Shown here one piece after another: positions 45,333 to 53,544 of a stretch of 64,000 nucleotides of DNA (positions are counted from its first letter, which is position 1; each line of letters begins with the position of its first letter). A program made the translations under genes and the position numbers. The notes under the pieces are model-generated. The model saw nothing but the letters and a program-made list of their open reading frames with translations, was not told the origin of the DNA and did no database searches. Source of the DNA: Opitutaceae bacterium (lineage in GTDB: Bacteria > Verrucomicrobiota > Verrucomicrobiia > Opitutales > Opitutaceae); assembly GCA_015075305.1 (NCBI GenBank), contig JABTUS010000008.1, forward strand, positions 186,001-250,000, read 5' to 3'.

Positions 45333-45539
45333 GGCGGCAGGAATGGAGCGCAACGAACCTTCGCGGGGCCGTCTGCTGCCGGACCATCGCGTCGCCCCGG
45401 GATGCATGGAATTGAGTTCTTGGGTGATGGGTTTCTCGCATCCGCGGCCTCATTTTCGTGATTGAGCACCGTTCGAATTCCTCCGCGGGCTGACTTCCCT
45501 GTTGCGCTTTTGCGGCCGGGCACGTGATCTCCCGGTGCT

Positions 45540-47030
45540 ATGGCGTATGACTGGCTTAAGGGAGTTGCTGACGACTATGACGTGATCGTCATAGGCAGCG
45601 GTCTGGGCGGGCTCACGGGTGCGAATGTGCTCGCGAAGGCGGGGCATCGGGTGCTGCTGCTGGAGCATCACTACCAGTTCGGCGGGCTGGCGACCTGGTT
45701 CACGCGCAAGGGGGGACACATCTTCGACATTTCACTGCATGGGTTTCCCAGCGGAATGATCAAGTCCTGCCGCAAGTACTGGACGAAGGAGATCGCGGAC
45801 TCGATCGTGCAGTTGAAGGACATCCGGTTCGTCAATCCGCAGATGGATGTGTGGACGACCTTCACCAGGGACGACTACAGTCGTGTGCTCATCGAGCAGT
45901 TTGGTCTGAGCCGCGAGGTTGTGGAGCGGTTCTACGACCACCTTCGGTCGCTGAACTACTACGACAACAATACCGAGACGACGCGCGAATTGTTTGAGCG
46001 GTTCTTTCCCGGGCGGGATGACGTTCACCGGCTGCTGATGGAGCCGATCGCGTATGCCAACGGCTCGACTCTGGATGATCCCGCGATCACGTACGGAATT
46101 GTCTTTTCGAACTTCATGGGGGCGGGAGTCTACACCTTCCGGGGCGGATCGGATCTGCTGATCGGAAAGATGATCGCCGAGTTGAAGCGGAACGGCGTGG
46201 AGTGCAGGAAACGCGTGCTCGTCGACCGCATCCATGTGGAGGATCGCGATGGAAGGAAGGTTGCCGCGGGGATTGTCAGCAAGAGCGGGCGGGTTATCCG
46301 CGCTCGGGCGGTTCTGTCCAACGCCAACATCAAGAACACAATCTTTCGGCTGGCAGGGGAGGATAATTTTCCTGCGGACTATGTCGAAGCAGCCCGTGCG
46401 GTTCGCATCAACACATCTTCCTGCCAGGTGTACTTCGGCGTCAGGAAGGGCGAGTCGATTCCCCACATCGGCGACCTTGTGTTCACGTCGCGTGCGGCGA
46501 AGTTCTGCAGTGACGAGCTCACGGACTTCCGGACGACGAGCCGCACCTTTTCCGTGTACTATCCCGACACTCGCCCAGGGTCGGAACGATACACCGTCGT
46601 GGCATCCTTGAACGGGAGATACCCGGACTGGCAGGCCTTGTCGGAGGACGAGTATGAGGCCCACAAGCGGCGGCTGATCGAGGAGTCGCTCGCCGCGCTG
46701 GAGGAGTTCATTCCCGGTGTGAGGGAGAAGATCGACTGGATGGAGGCGGCCACGCCGCGAACGATCGAACGCTACACTACCCACATGAGCGGGACCTCGT
46801 TTGGCACGAAGTTCGAGGGATTGAAGGTGTCGATGGACCTGCCCGAAAAACTGCCCGGGCTGTTTCACGCGGGCAGCGTGGGCATCATCATGTCGGGGTG
46901 GCTGGGAACGATCAACTACGGCGTGATCACGGCGAATCGCATCGACAAGCACCTCTTTGCGCTCGGCAGGGGAAAGCGGGGTTCCGCCTCCGGGATGTCC
47001 AGTCCGGCGGATGCGAGCCCGGGGGCATGA
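45540..47030 (+). CDS. FAD-dependent phytoene desaturase/retinol saturase-like oxidoreductase
   Basis: The 496-residue flavoprotein begins with a dinucleotide-binding motif [20 protein letters not shown] and [11 protein letters not shown], then carries a CrtI-like body ([20 protein letters not shown], with [14 protein letters not shown]) and the C-terminal FAD motif [20 protein letters not shown]. Enzymes of this type desaturate or saturate carotenoid-like polyenes. No carotenoid gene is adjacent. It starts about 200 bases after the transporter, outside the fructan locus. The substrate is not known. Confidence 0.83.
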   Translation: MAYDWLKGVADDYDVIVIGSGLGGLTGANVLAKAGHRVLLLEHHYQFGGLATWFTRKGGHIFDISLHGFPSGMIKSCRKYWTKEIADSIVQLKDIRFVNPQMDVWTTFTRDDYSRVLIEQFGLSREVVERFYDHLRSLNYYDNNTETTRELFERFFPGRDDVHRLLMEPIAYANGSTLDDPAITYGIVFSNFMGAGVYTFRGGSDLLIGKMIAELKRNGVECRKRVLVDRIHVEDRDGRKVAAGIVSKSGRVIRARAVLSNANIKNTIFRLAGEDNFPADYVEAARAVRINTSSCQVYFGVRKGESIPHIGDLVFTSRAAKFCSDELTDFRTTSRTFSVYYPDTRPGSERYTVVASLNGRYPDWQALSEDEYEAHKRRLIEESLAALEEFIPGVREKIDWMEAATPRTIERYTTHMSGTSFGTKFEGLKVSMDLPEKLPGLFHAGSVGIIMSGWLGTINYGVITANRIDKHLFALGRGKRGSASGMSSPADASPGA

Positions 47031-47143
47031 ACAAACCCGCGTCGCGGCGCAGGGCGCGAGGCGGGTTTGGCAGAACTATTGCTCGCGCCGTCCGGTGGGA
47101 AACTCCCTGACGGAGGCGGCGGAGATTTCGGTCGTGCGGAAAC

Positions 47144-47584
47144 TCAGTCGGGCTTCTTGAACTCCTTGTGCCCCTTCTTCTGCAGGTCGCCGAGCTTGGC
47201 AACGAGCGCCGCGGCATCCGCGTTCTTGTTGCCCTTGAGTGCTGCTTCAATCGGTTCAATGTTGGCAATGAATTCGCGCATCTTCTTGTGATAGGCGGCG
47301 ACAAAGGCCTCGCGCTTGTCGGCGGGCTGGTCGTCCGCGAGCGCCGGTGCGAGAGTCAGCGCATGCTCGGCGGCTGTGCGGATGGATTTGACCAGTTCGA
47401 GGGAGTTTTCGTTGTGGGACGGATCCTTCACCTGGCGCCGCAGCTTCTTGTAGGCGTGACTCAGGTCCTCCATCGTCTTGCCCAGTTCAGTTGTGGGTTT
47501 ATCATCCTTTGCGGAAGCATTTTGGGCGCGAACACCGGGAGCAATGACCGCGCAGATCATGAGGGCTAGCAGCAGTTTTTTCAT
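47144..47584 (-). CDS. Periplasmic cytochrome b562-like protein
   Basis: The 146-residue protein has a signal peptide (MKKLLLALMICAVIAPGVRA) and then a four-helix bundle sequence resembling cytochrome b562: LGKTMEDLSHAYKKLRRQVK with a candidate axial Met near the N terminus, and LQKKGHKEFKK with a candidate axial His near the C terminus. It lacks a CxxCH site, so any heme would be non-covalent. It is convergent with the FAD oxidoreductase gene. An electron-transfer or metal/heme stress role is possible. Confidence 0.75.
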   Translation of the reverse strand: MKKLLLALMICAVIAPGVRAQNASAKDDKPTTELGKTMEDLSHAYKKLRRQVKDPSHNENSLELVKSIRTAAEHALTLAPALADDQPADKREAFVAAYHKKMREFIANIEPIEAALKGNKNADAAALVAKLGDLQKKGHKEFKKPD

Positions 47585-48590
47585 GCAAGGCAAGTCGGGC
47601 AGGGGAAGAAAGGCAGGGCAAATCAATTCCCGAGCCGCTCCGGTCGGGCAGTTGTGGGAGCCGCTCGGATCATGGCGGGGCTTGAATCTCAATGCCGTTC
47701 AGCGCTCGCGATCGTCGCTTTCCCCGCTTGCAAGAAAGAATCGAGGGGCGCGCTTCGTCGTGCCCAGGGGACGGGTGCCGCAAGACGCCGCCGGCTCAAT
47801 TCCCCCTCAGCATCGCACAATGTGATCTCAATTGTCGATGTACCCGATTACTGCTTGTTTTACCGAGTGAAATTCCCATCACAGGTGCGGTGACACTCCG
47901 GCAGCGGAGCGGCCTGGCTCGTCACATTCGTGCCGAGTTAACCGATGCCCGCGATCAATGCCCCGCGTCCATTGCTGGCAAATTGGCGGTTTGTAGCGTC
48001 GCCATAGTCCGCATAGGCGGTGCCCGCCTCGTGTGCTTTCAGTTTTCTTGGTCACCGCAAAGGTTGGGGGCCGGCCCCGAGGGAATGACTCGTTCGCGCT
48101 GGATCAACATTCCGCGCCTATCACTCCCCCGATGGCGGCATTTGGACACAGCTGGGGCAGCCCGCAACCATCCCGATGAATGAAGCCGCCTGCGTGGGTC
48201 TTGCGGGCTGTTCCATCGTCAACTCGCCATTCCTCTTCAAGTCCACTTTCGAAAGCGTGTATGTGAAGTAGTGGTCCCGGGGAAATTTGCATCGACAGGG
48301 TGAATGCTTGCGGGATCTCTCCATGGGGCGTATGGAGGAGGGCGCGCCGTTGCACCCGAGGATGGGCGTGAAGTTTGTCGCCGGACCATCTCAACCCGGG
48401 CATGTCGAGGTTCGAGTCAGGCCGTCGATGCGCGCGGCCGCGGCAGGCGGTTCCATTTCCCGTTTGGAATCATGTGTCGCCGAATTCACCATGGCACCAA
48501 GCGCAATCGCGCCTTCCTGCCGGTCATCGCGTGCCGAGACACATTGATGCGAATGATGATGTGTGCCACCATGGTCCCCAGATTGAAGCA
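47585..48590. other. One kilobase without a supported gene
   Basis: Several overlapping open frames of 60-160 residues occur on both strands, but none shows a recognisable family, ribosome site or consistent codon bias. A 30-residue minus-strand frame at 48121-48216 (ending GMVAGCPSCVQMPPSGE) looks faintly protein-like but is too short to support. The stretch may be a gene remnant eroded next to the mobile elements. Confidence 0.4.
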
Positions 48591-48678
48591 AATGCGAAAA
48601 GTGAGGTTTGACCCCTTCGGCTTGAGAGAACCTTTTGACGGGGTTGAGACGCCCGTTTTTGGGGCTCCAAGTCAGAAG

Positions 48679-48689
48679 GGGTCAAACCT
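48679..48689 (+). repeat. 11-bp target duplication GGGTCAAACCT, copy 1 of 3
   Basis: The same 11 bases occur at 48679-48689, 50544-50554 and 52410-52420, exactly abutting the ends of both IS4-family copies. The length is in the normal range for IS4-group target duplications. The middle copy is shared by the two elements. Confidence 0.88.
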
Positions 48690-48698
48690 GAATGGCGC

Positions 48699-49094
48699 TT
48701 AGATAAGGCGTAAAACTTTTTTGTTGAGAGGTTTGCGGCGGACTGGATCCGGGAAGCGAGCGCGCATGATTTGACGGGATAGCCTGTACATTTCCGCGAG
48801 GATTTTTTTGAGACGGCGGTGTTCGGCAATGGCTTGATCAAACCAGTCGGCCTGTTCCTCTGACAATGCGAGGCTGACTGTCTTTGCGTTCACTTTTGTT
48901 GACCAGGTGAAACGATTTCCAGGCCGGCCCGGGGGGCGTCGGTAAACTGAACCTTGGCTGAGGGGACCCAGGCTTGCGAGTTCGGCCCGAAGCTGGGCGT
49001 AGCGTTGTTCCAGTCTGTCAATCGAGGGCATCGAGGAATTGTTGGCGATCGAGGGGAACAAAGTCAACACAGGACTGTCGATATACGGCCACAT
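48699..49094 (-). CDS. Small IS-encoded accessory protein, copy 1
   Basis: The 131-residue basic protein is encoded in the IS, divergent from the transposase. Its middle (LGPLSQGSVYRRPPGRPGNR, then FTWSTKVNAKTVSLALSEEQ) resembles the DUF6788 family found as passengers in insertion sequences of verrucomicrobia and other phyla. The full-length start (49094) has AGGGAG about 8 bases upstream and its ATG is interlocked with the transposase ATG (CATG). A shorter start at 49031 is possible. Being preserved in both copies suggests a role in transposition or its control. The function is unknown. Confidence 0.65.
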   Translation of the reverse strand: MWPYIDSPVLTLFPSIANNSSMPSIDRLEQRYAQLRAELASLGPLSQGSVYRRPPGRPGNRFTWSTKVNAKTVSLALSEEQADWFDQAIAEHRRLKKILAEMYRLSRQIMRARFPDPVRRKPLNKKVLRLI

Positions 49095-50481
49095 GCAAAC
49101 GACTCCCTATTTCCCCTCCATGCGGGCGCTCTGCGCCCCTTTGGGCTCCTGCCTCCGGCAGGCCGCCAGTTCAGCCGGTGACCTGGGCGGCCTGTCCGCT
49201 CTGTTCGGATCCTTTTTCCCAGGTCTGCTTGTTTCCTCTGAAAAAGGCCCGGGCAGCCGCAGGCGTCAGTTCGGAAGAGTGGACATCTTCTGGGCCTTTC
49301 TCGCCCAGGTGCTCAGGCGCGGTGATTCATGCCGGGCCGCCTTGATTCGCCTTCAGGCCGCCATGGTGGCGCGAGGCGCCGCCCGGCCTTCCGACAACAC
49401 CAGCGCCTACTGCCAGGCTCGCCAGTCCCTTGATCTCTCTTGGCTTCAGTCGCTGTTCGCATCAGTCAACCGATGGTTCACTCCCCGCACTCCCGGCGAC
49501 TGGCTCGGACGCACCGTGCGCATCATGGACGGGTCCTGTTTCTCGATGCCTGATTCAGCCGAAAACGCCCGCCAGTTTGACTATCCCGGATGCCAGAAGA
49601 AAGGCTGCGGCTTTCCTCTCGGAAAGTTTGTCGGGTTGTTCTGCCTTCACAGCGGTCACCTGATCACTTTCGCCTACGCAACATGGAAGACCCATGAGCT
49701 CACGCTGGCCAGAATGATCACCCACCATCTCAAGCCCGGGAATGTCCTCCTGGCCGACCGCCTCTACTGCGGCTATGAGTTTCTCTCCGAGCTGCTGCGC
49801 AGAAGGGTCGACTTCGTCATCCGCCTTCATGGTTCTCGCAAGACCATTCGCAACGGCTGCGGCAGCTGGTGCGAAACCTTCAAGCGCGGACCGAAATCCA
49901 AGGGAGTTTCCCTCGAGCGCCTCCAGCGCATGCCCGGTCAGATCACCGTGCGCCTTGTCCGCTTCAAAGCACCCTGTCGCGGATACCGCACACAAACCAT
50001 GACAATCGCCACCTCCCTGTTGGATCGCTCTGCGTTTCCCGATCACGCCATCGCGGCATTGTACATGCAGCGCTGGCACATCGAATTGCACTACCGCCAG
50101 ATCAAGACCAATCTCGGACTGGATGTTCTTCGCGGGCTTTCCCCCGCCACAGTCGAGCGGGAGCTTTGGATGCACGCCATCGCCTACAATCTGATCCGCG
50201 CACTCATGCTCAAGGGCGCATTGACCGGCCAGATTCCCGTGGCGCGCCTCAGTTTCAAGGGCACCCTCGATCTTCTCATGAGCTGGGCGCCACTTGCGAC
50301 ACGCAAGCGACTCCTGCGTCATTTGAAGCAGGAACTGATTGATCGCATCATCTTCGATCTCGTCCCCTTCCGCCCCGGTCGCTCCGAACCACGGGCAAAA
50401 AAGCGCCGACCGAAAAACTACCAGTTCCTCACCAAACCTCGTCACATCTTCCGCGTATCTGCTTCTCGTGCCCTCAAATAA
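49093..50481 (+). CDS. IS4-family transposase, copy 1
   Basis: The 462-residue DDE transposase shows VRIMDGSCFSMPD (first Asp), LLADRLYCGYEF (second Asp) and YMQRWHIELHYRQIK, which fits the IS4 signature Y-x2-R-x3-E-x6-K exactly and provides the Glu. An N-terminal DNA-binding region and the YNLIRALMLKGA C-terminal segment are present. No frameshift is seen, so it looks active. The ATG at 49093 was chosen; an upstream TTG at 49039 would add 18 residues. Confidence 0.92.
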   Translation: MQTTPYFPSMRALCAPLGSCLRQAASSAGDLGGLSALFGSFFPGLLVSSEKGPGSRRRQFGRVDIFWAFLAQVLRRGDSCRAALIRLQAAMVARGAARPSDNTSAYCQARQSLDLSWLQSLFASVNRWFTPRTPGDWLGRTVRIMDGSCFSMPDSAENARQFDYPGCQKKGCGFPLGKFVGLFCLHSGHLITFAYATWKTHELTLARMITHHLKPGNVLLADRLYCGYEFLSELLRRRVDFVIRLHGSRKTIRNGCGSWCETFKRGPKSKGVSLERLQRMPGQITVRLVRFKAPCRGYRTQTMTIATSLLDRSAFPDHAIAALYMQRWHIELHYRQIKTNLGLDVLRGLSPATVERELWMHAIAYNLIRALMLKGALTGQIPVARLSFKGTLDLLMSWAPLATRKRLLRHLKQELIDRIIFDLVPFRPGRSEPRAKKRRPKNYQFLTKPRHIFRVSASRALK

Positions 50482-50543
50482 TGCTTCCCTTCTCGCAACC
50501 ATCACTGGATCGCTCCCCCTCGGGGCTTAACTTAGCGCCATTC

Positions 50544-50554
50544 GGGTCAAACCT
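50544..50554 (+). repeat. 11-bp target duplication shared between the two IS copies
   Basis: GGGTCAAACCT stands alone between the right end of copy 1 and the left end of copy 2. A third copy is at 52410-52420. A single shared duplication means the second element entered the existing target copy, or the pair arose by recombination through the repeat. Confidence 0.88.
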
Positions 50555-50563
50555 GAATGGCGC

Positions 50564-50959
50564 TTAGATAAGGCGTAAAACTTTTTTGTTGAGAGGCTTG
50601 CGGCGGACTGGATCCGGGAAGCGAGCCCGCATGATTTGACGGGATAATCTGTACATTTCCGCGAGGATTTTCTTGAGGCGGCGGTGTTCGGCAATGGCTT
50701 GATCAAACCAGTCGGCCTGTTCCTCGGACAGTGCGAGGCTGACTGTCTTTGCGTTCACTTTTGTTGACCAAGTGAAACGATTTCCAGGCCGGCCCGGGGG
50801 GCGTCGGTAAACTGAACCTTGGCTGAGCGGACCCAGGCTTGCGAGTTCGGCCCGAAGCTGGGCGTAGCGTTGTTCCAGTCTGTCAATCGAGGGCATCGAG
50901 GAATTGTTGGCGATCGAGGGGAACAAAGTCAACACAGGGCTGTCTATATACGGCCACAT
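50564..50959 (-). CDS. Small IS-encoded accessory protein, copy 2
   Basis: The 131-residue protein is identical in sequence to the copy-1 protein although the DNA differs at several sites, so the differences I can see are silent. That pattern points to selection on the protein within the element family. Start and ribosome-site arguments are as for copy 1. Confidence 0.65.
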   Translation of the reverse strand: MWPYIDSPVLTLFPSIANNSSMPSIDRLEQRYAQLRAELASLGPLSQGSVYRRPPGRPGNRFTWSTKVNAKTVSLALSEEQADWFDQAIAEHRRLKKILAEMYRLSRQIMRARFPDPVRRKPLNKKVLRLI

Positions 50960-52346
50960 GCAAACGACTCCCTATTTCCCCTCCATGCGGGCGCTCTGCG
51001 CCCCTTTGGGCTCCTGCCTCCGGCAGGCCGCCAGTTCAGCCGGTGACCTGGGCGGCCTGTCCGCTCTGTTCGGGTCCTTTTTCCCAGGTCTGCTTGTCGC
51101 CTCTGAAAAAGGCCCGGGCAGCCGCAGGCGTCAGTTCGGAAGAGTGGACATCTTCTGGGCCTTTCTTGCCCAGGTGCTCAGGCGCGGTGATTCATGCCGG
51201 GCCGCCTTGATTCGCCTTCAGGCCGCCATGGTGGCGCGAGGCGCCGCCCGGCCTTCCGACAACACCAGCGCCTACTGCCAGGCTCGCCAGTCCCTTGATC
51301 TCTCTTGGCTTCAGTCGCTGTTCGCATCAGTCAACCGATGGTTCACTCCCCGCACTCCCGGCGATTGGCTCGGACGCACCGTGCGCATCATGGACGGCTC
51401 CTGTTTCTCGATGCCTGATTCAGCCGAAAACGCCCGCCAGTTTGACTATCCCGGATGCCAGAAGAAAGGCTGCGGCTTTCCTCTCGGAAAGTTTGTCGGG
51501 TTGTTCTGCCTTCACAGCGGTCACCTGATCACTTTCGCCTACGCAACATGGAAGACCCATGAGCTTACGCTGGCCAGAATGATCACGCACCATCTCAAGC
51601 CCGGGAATGTCCTCCTGGCCGACCGCCTCTACTGCGGCTATGAGTTTCTCTCCGAGCTCCTGCGCAGAAGGGTCGACTTCGTCATCCGCCTTCATGGTTC
51701 TCGCAAGACCATTCGCAACGGCTGCGGCAGCTGGTGCGAAACCTTCAAGCGCGGACCGAAATCCAAGGGAGTTTCCCTCGAGCGACTCCAGCGCATGCCC
51801 GGTCAGATCACCGTGCGCCTTGTCCGCTTCAAGGCGCCCTGTCGCGGATACCGCACACAAACCATGACAATCGCCACCTCCCTGTTGGATCGCTCTGCGT
51901 TTCCCGATCACGCCATCGCGGCATTGTACATGCAGCGCTGGCACATCGAATTGCACTACCGCCAGATCAAGACCAATCTCGGACTGGATGTTCTTCGCGG
52001 GCTTTCCCCCGCCACAGTCGAGCGGGAGCTTTGGATGCACGCCATCGCCTACAATCTGATCCGCGCACTCATGCTCAAGGGCGCATTGACCGGCCAGATT
52101 CCCGTGGCGCGCCTCAGTTTCAAGGGCACCCTCGATCTTCTCATGAGCTGGGCGCCACTTGCGACACGCAAGCGACTCCTGCGTCATTTGAAGCAGGAAC
52201 TGATTGATCGCATCATCTCCGATCTCGTCCCATTCCGCCCCGGTCGCTCCGAACCACGGGCAAAAAAGCGCCGACCGAAAAACTACCAGTTCCTCACCAA
52301 ACCTCGTCACATCTTCCGCGTATCTGCCTCTCGTGCCCTCAAATAA
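50958..52346 (+). CDS. IS4-family transposase, copy 2
   Basis: The 462-residue transposase differs from copy 1 at only a few residues (for example FPGLLVAS for FPGLLVSS and DRIISDL for DRIIFDL). All DDE and Y-R-E-K residues are intact. The gene is open and probably functional. Confidence 0.92.
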   Translation: MQTTPYFPSMRALCAPLGSCLRQAASSAGDLGGLSALFGSFFPGLLVASEKGPGSRRRQFGRVDIFWAFLAQVLRRGDSCRAALIRLQAAMVARGAARPSDNTSAYCQARQSLDLSWLQSLFASVNRWFTPRTPGDWLGRTVRIMDGSCFSMPDSAENARQFDYPGCQKKGCGFPLGKFVGLFCLHSGHLITFAYATWKTHELTLARMITHHLKPGNVLLADRLYCGYEFLSELLRRRVDFVIRLHGSRKTIRNGCGSWCETFKRGPKSKGVSLERLQRMPGQITVRLVRFKAPCRGYRTQTMTIATSLLDRSAFPDHAIAALYMQRWHIELHYRQIKTNLGLDVLRGLSPATVERELWMHAIAYNLIRALMLKGALTGQIPVARLSFKGTLDLLMSWAPLATRKRLLRHLKQELIDRIISDLVPFRPGRSEPRAKKRRPKNYQFLTKPRHIFRVSASRALK

Positions 52347-52412
52347 TGCACGCCTTCTCGCAACCATCACTGGATCGGCTCCCCCTCGGGGCTTATCTTA
52401 GCGCCATTCGGG

Positions 52413-53456
52413 TCAAACCTCACTTTTCGCATTCGCGTGCGACGGGAGGATGCCTTCAACCCGGGGATCCTGCGCCGGTCCTCCGGGGGATGTTTGTGCC
52501 GTCGGGAGGCGTCCGAAGCTTGCGGGGGAATCAATCATCCTGACTGCGGCAACGAGCGCCAGCGCGGAAAGGCAGTGCCAGAGCGCATGGGCCTGGACTG
52601 GCGATGCGGGGTCGCACAGGAATCCGCCCGGGCGGTCGCCGATCTGAAAGACAATGGCTGCGCCGAACGCCGAGAGTGATGCGACGCATCCCAGAACGGC
52701 CCCACGGGTGCGCCGGCGAAAGCCAGTGATGAGGAGGGCCGCGATGATTGATGCGGCAGATGCAACGATGATGACGTCGAGCGCCAGCGGCTTTGTCCCG
52801 GCGACCGTCACGTTCCTCGCAGCCGCTCCCGCCGTCGCAAGAGCCAGTGTCAGGATTCCCATGGCCATCCCGTGTCTGTCAGTCCGGGCACCAAACCGCG
52901 GGAACATCGAACCCATCGCATGAAGGGTGGCGGAGAGAAGGACCCAGTACATGCCCCCGACATCGAGATGCCGCAGGGTGCGCGATGCGGATGCGTGGTA
53001 GAGAAAGCTGCCAATGCCCACGCCGATGAGGGCGATGCCGATCAACCGGACGGTGCGGCTCGAAACCACGGAGCAAAGGAGGAGGGATCCGCCTGCGAGA
53101 TAGGCGATGTTCGACCAGGCGTTCTGCGGTTCCCGGATGAGGTGTGACATTGCCTCGGCCGAATGCACCGCCTTGCGATTTACCATGAGCTGGGTTCGAT
53201 CCAGTGCCTCGCCCTGGCGCGGCGGCGCCTCGGGAACAGGCCAATGTTCAGGAGTGGCGACGATTGCGAGCACCCCGATCAAAAGGATGATTGCGGCAAG
53301 TGTCGTTGGGAATCCCGTTCGCATCAGACGCTGGGAAATGGGAGTCACTTGTGTGGATCGCGTGTCGCCGGTTTTCTGCGGAGGGATTGAAACCATTGGG
53401 GCGGTTCGCGTTGCGCTATTGCGCAAGGCTGGACGATTTTCAAGTGGATTTGTCAT
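52413..53456 (-). CDS. Ceramidase-like (CREST family) membrane protein
   Basis: The 347-residue protein has about seven hydrophobic segments and CREST/alkaline-ceramidase-like motifs: REPQNAWSNIAYLAGG, then GIGSFLYHASASRTLRHLDV with Ser, His and Asp, and QAHALWHCLSALAL with two His near the C terminus. Family members are membrane amidases or lipid-modifying hydrolases with a zinc site. The last residues, NAKSEV and the stop, are encoded by the inverted end of the MITE-like element, so the original C terminus was replaced. The start is uncertain; 53456 was chosen because it leaves a normal gap to the divergent dprA gene, and 53324 is an alternative just before the first helix. Confidence 0.68.
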   Translation of the reverse strand: MTNPLENRPALRNSATRTAPMVSIPPQKTGDTRSTQVTPISQRLMRTGFPTTLAAIILLIGVLAIVATPEHWPVPEAPPRQGEALDRTQLMVNRKAVHSAEAMSHLIREPQNAWSNIAYLAGGSLLLCSVVSSRTVRLIGIALIGVGIGSFLYHASASRTLRHLDVGGMYWVLLSATLHAMGSMFPRFGARTDRHGMAMGILTLALATAGAAARNVTVAGTKPLALDVIIVASAASIIAALLITGFRRRTRGAVLGCVASLSAFGAAIVFQIGDRPGGFLCDPASPVQAHALWHCLSALALVAAVRMIDSPASFGRLPTAQTSPGGPAQDPRVEGILPSHANAKSEV

Positions 53457-53544
53457 GGCTGACATCAGTAGTTGGGTTGCCCATCCGGGGCCGGGGTTGC
53501 CCCAGACTTGGGGTAAAATTGGCGGCGACAGGGGAGGGGGCGCG

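Larger units (their letters stand above)
48690..50543 (+). mobile_element. IS4-family insertion sequence, copy 1 (1854 bp)
   Basis: The ends are inverted: GAATGGCGCTTAGATAAG at the left and, on the other strand, GAATGGCGCTAAGTTAAG at the right. It carries an IS4-type transposase on the plus strand and a small divergent gene on the minus strand. It is flanked by the 11-bp duplication GGGTCAAACCT. It differs from copy 2 at scattered positions, so the two are not fresh duplicates. Confidence 0.93.
50555..52409 (+). mobile_element. IS4-family insertion sequence, copy 2 (1855 bp)
   Basis: Same organisation and orientation as copy 1, with ends GAATGGCGCTTAGATAAG and (other strand) GAATGGCGCTAAGATAAG. 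It differs from copy 1 by scattered base changes along its length, for example near 50596, 50648, 50673 and 52219. Both genes remain open. Confidence 0.93.
48591..52433. repeat. MITE-like element (112 bp before disruption) with 28-bp inverted ends
   Basis: The left end, 48591-48618, begins AATGCGAAAAGTGAGGTTTG and is an exact inverted match to the right end, formed by 48675-48689 joined to 52421-52433. Between the ends lie 56 bases with a small hairpin (ACGGG...CCCGT). Two IS4-family copies are inserted in the right arm. Removing the two insertions and their target duplications leaves a 112-bp element with no coding capacity, the form of a non-autonomous transposable element. A solo right end occurs at 26927-26951. 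Confidence 0.82.

Noticed and set aside
45732-46952. 406-aa open frame on the minus strand
   Set aside because: Antisense to the FAD oxidoreductase gene; no motifs seen.
47692-48183. 163-aa plus-strand frame in the gap before the IS region
   Set aside because: No ribosome site, family or codon pattern supports it, and competing frames overlap it.
48121-48216. 30-residue minus-strand frame ending GCPSCVQMPPSGE
   Set aside because: Slightly protein-like, but too short and without a clear ribosome site; described only in the gap entry.
49555-50505. 316-aa minus-strand frame in each IS copy (also at 51420-52370)
   Set aside because: Antisense to the transposase and present in both copies only because the copies are nearly the same DNA; no family resemblance.
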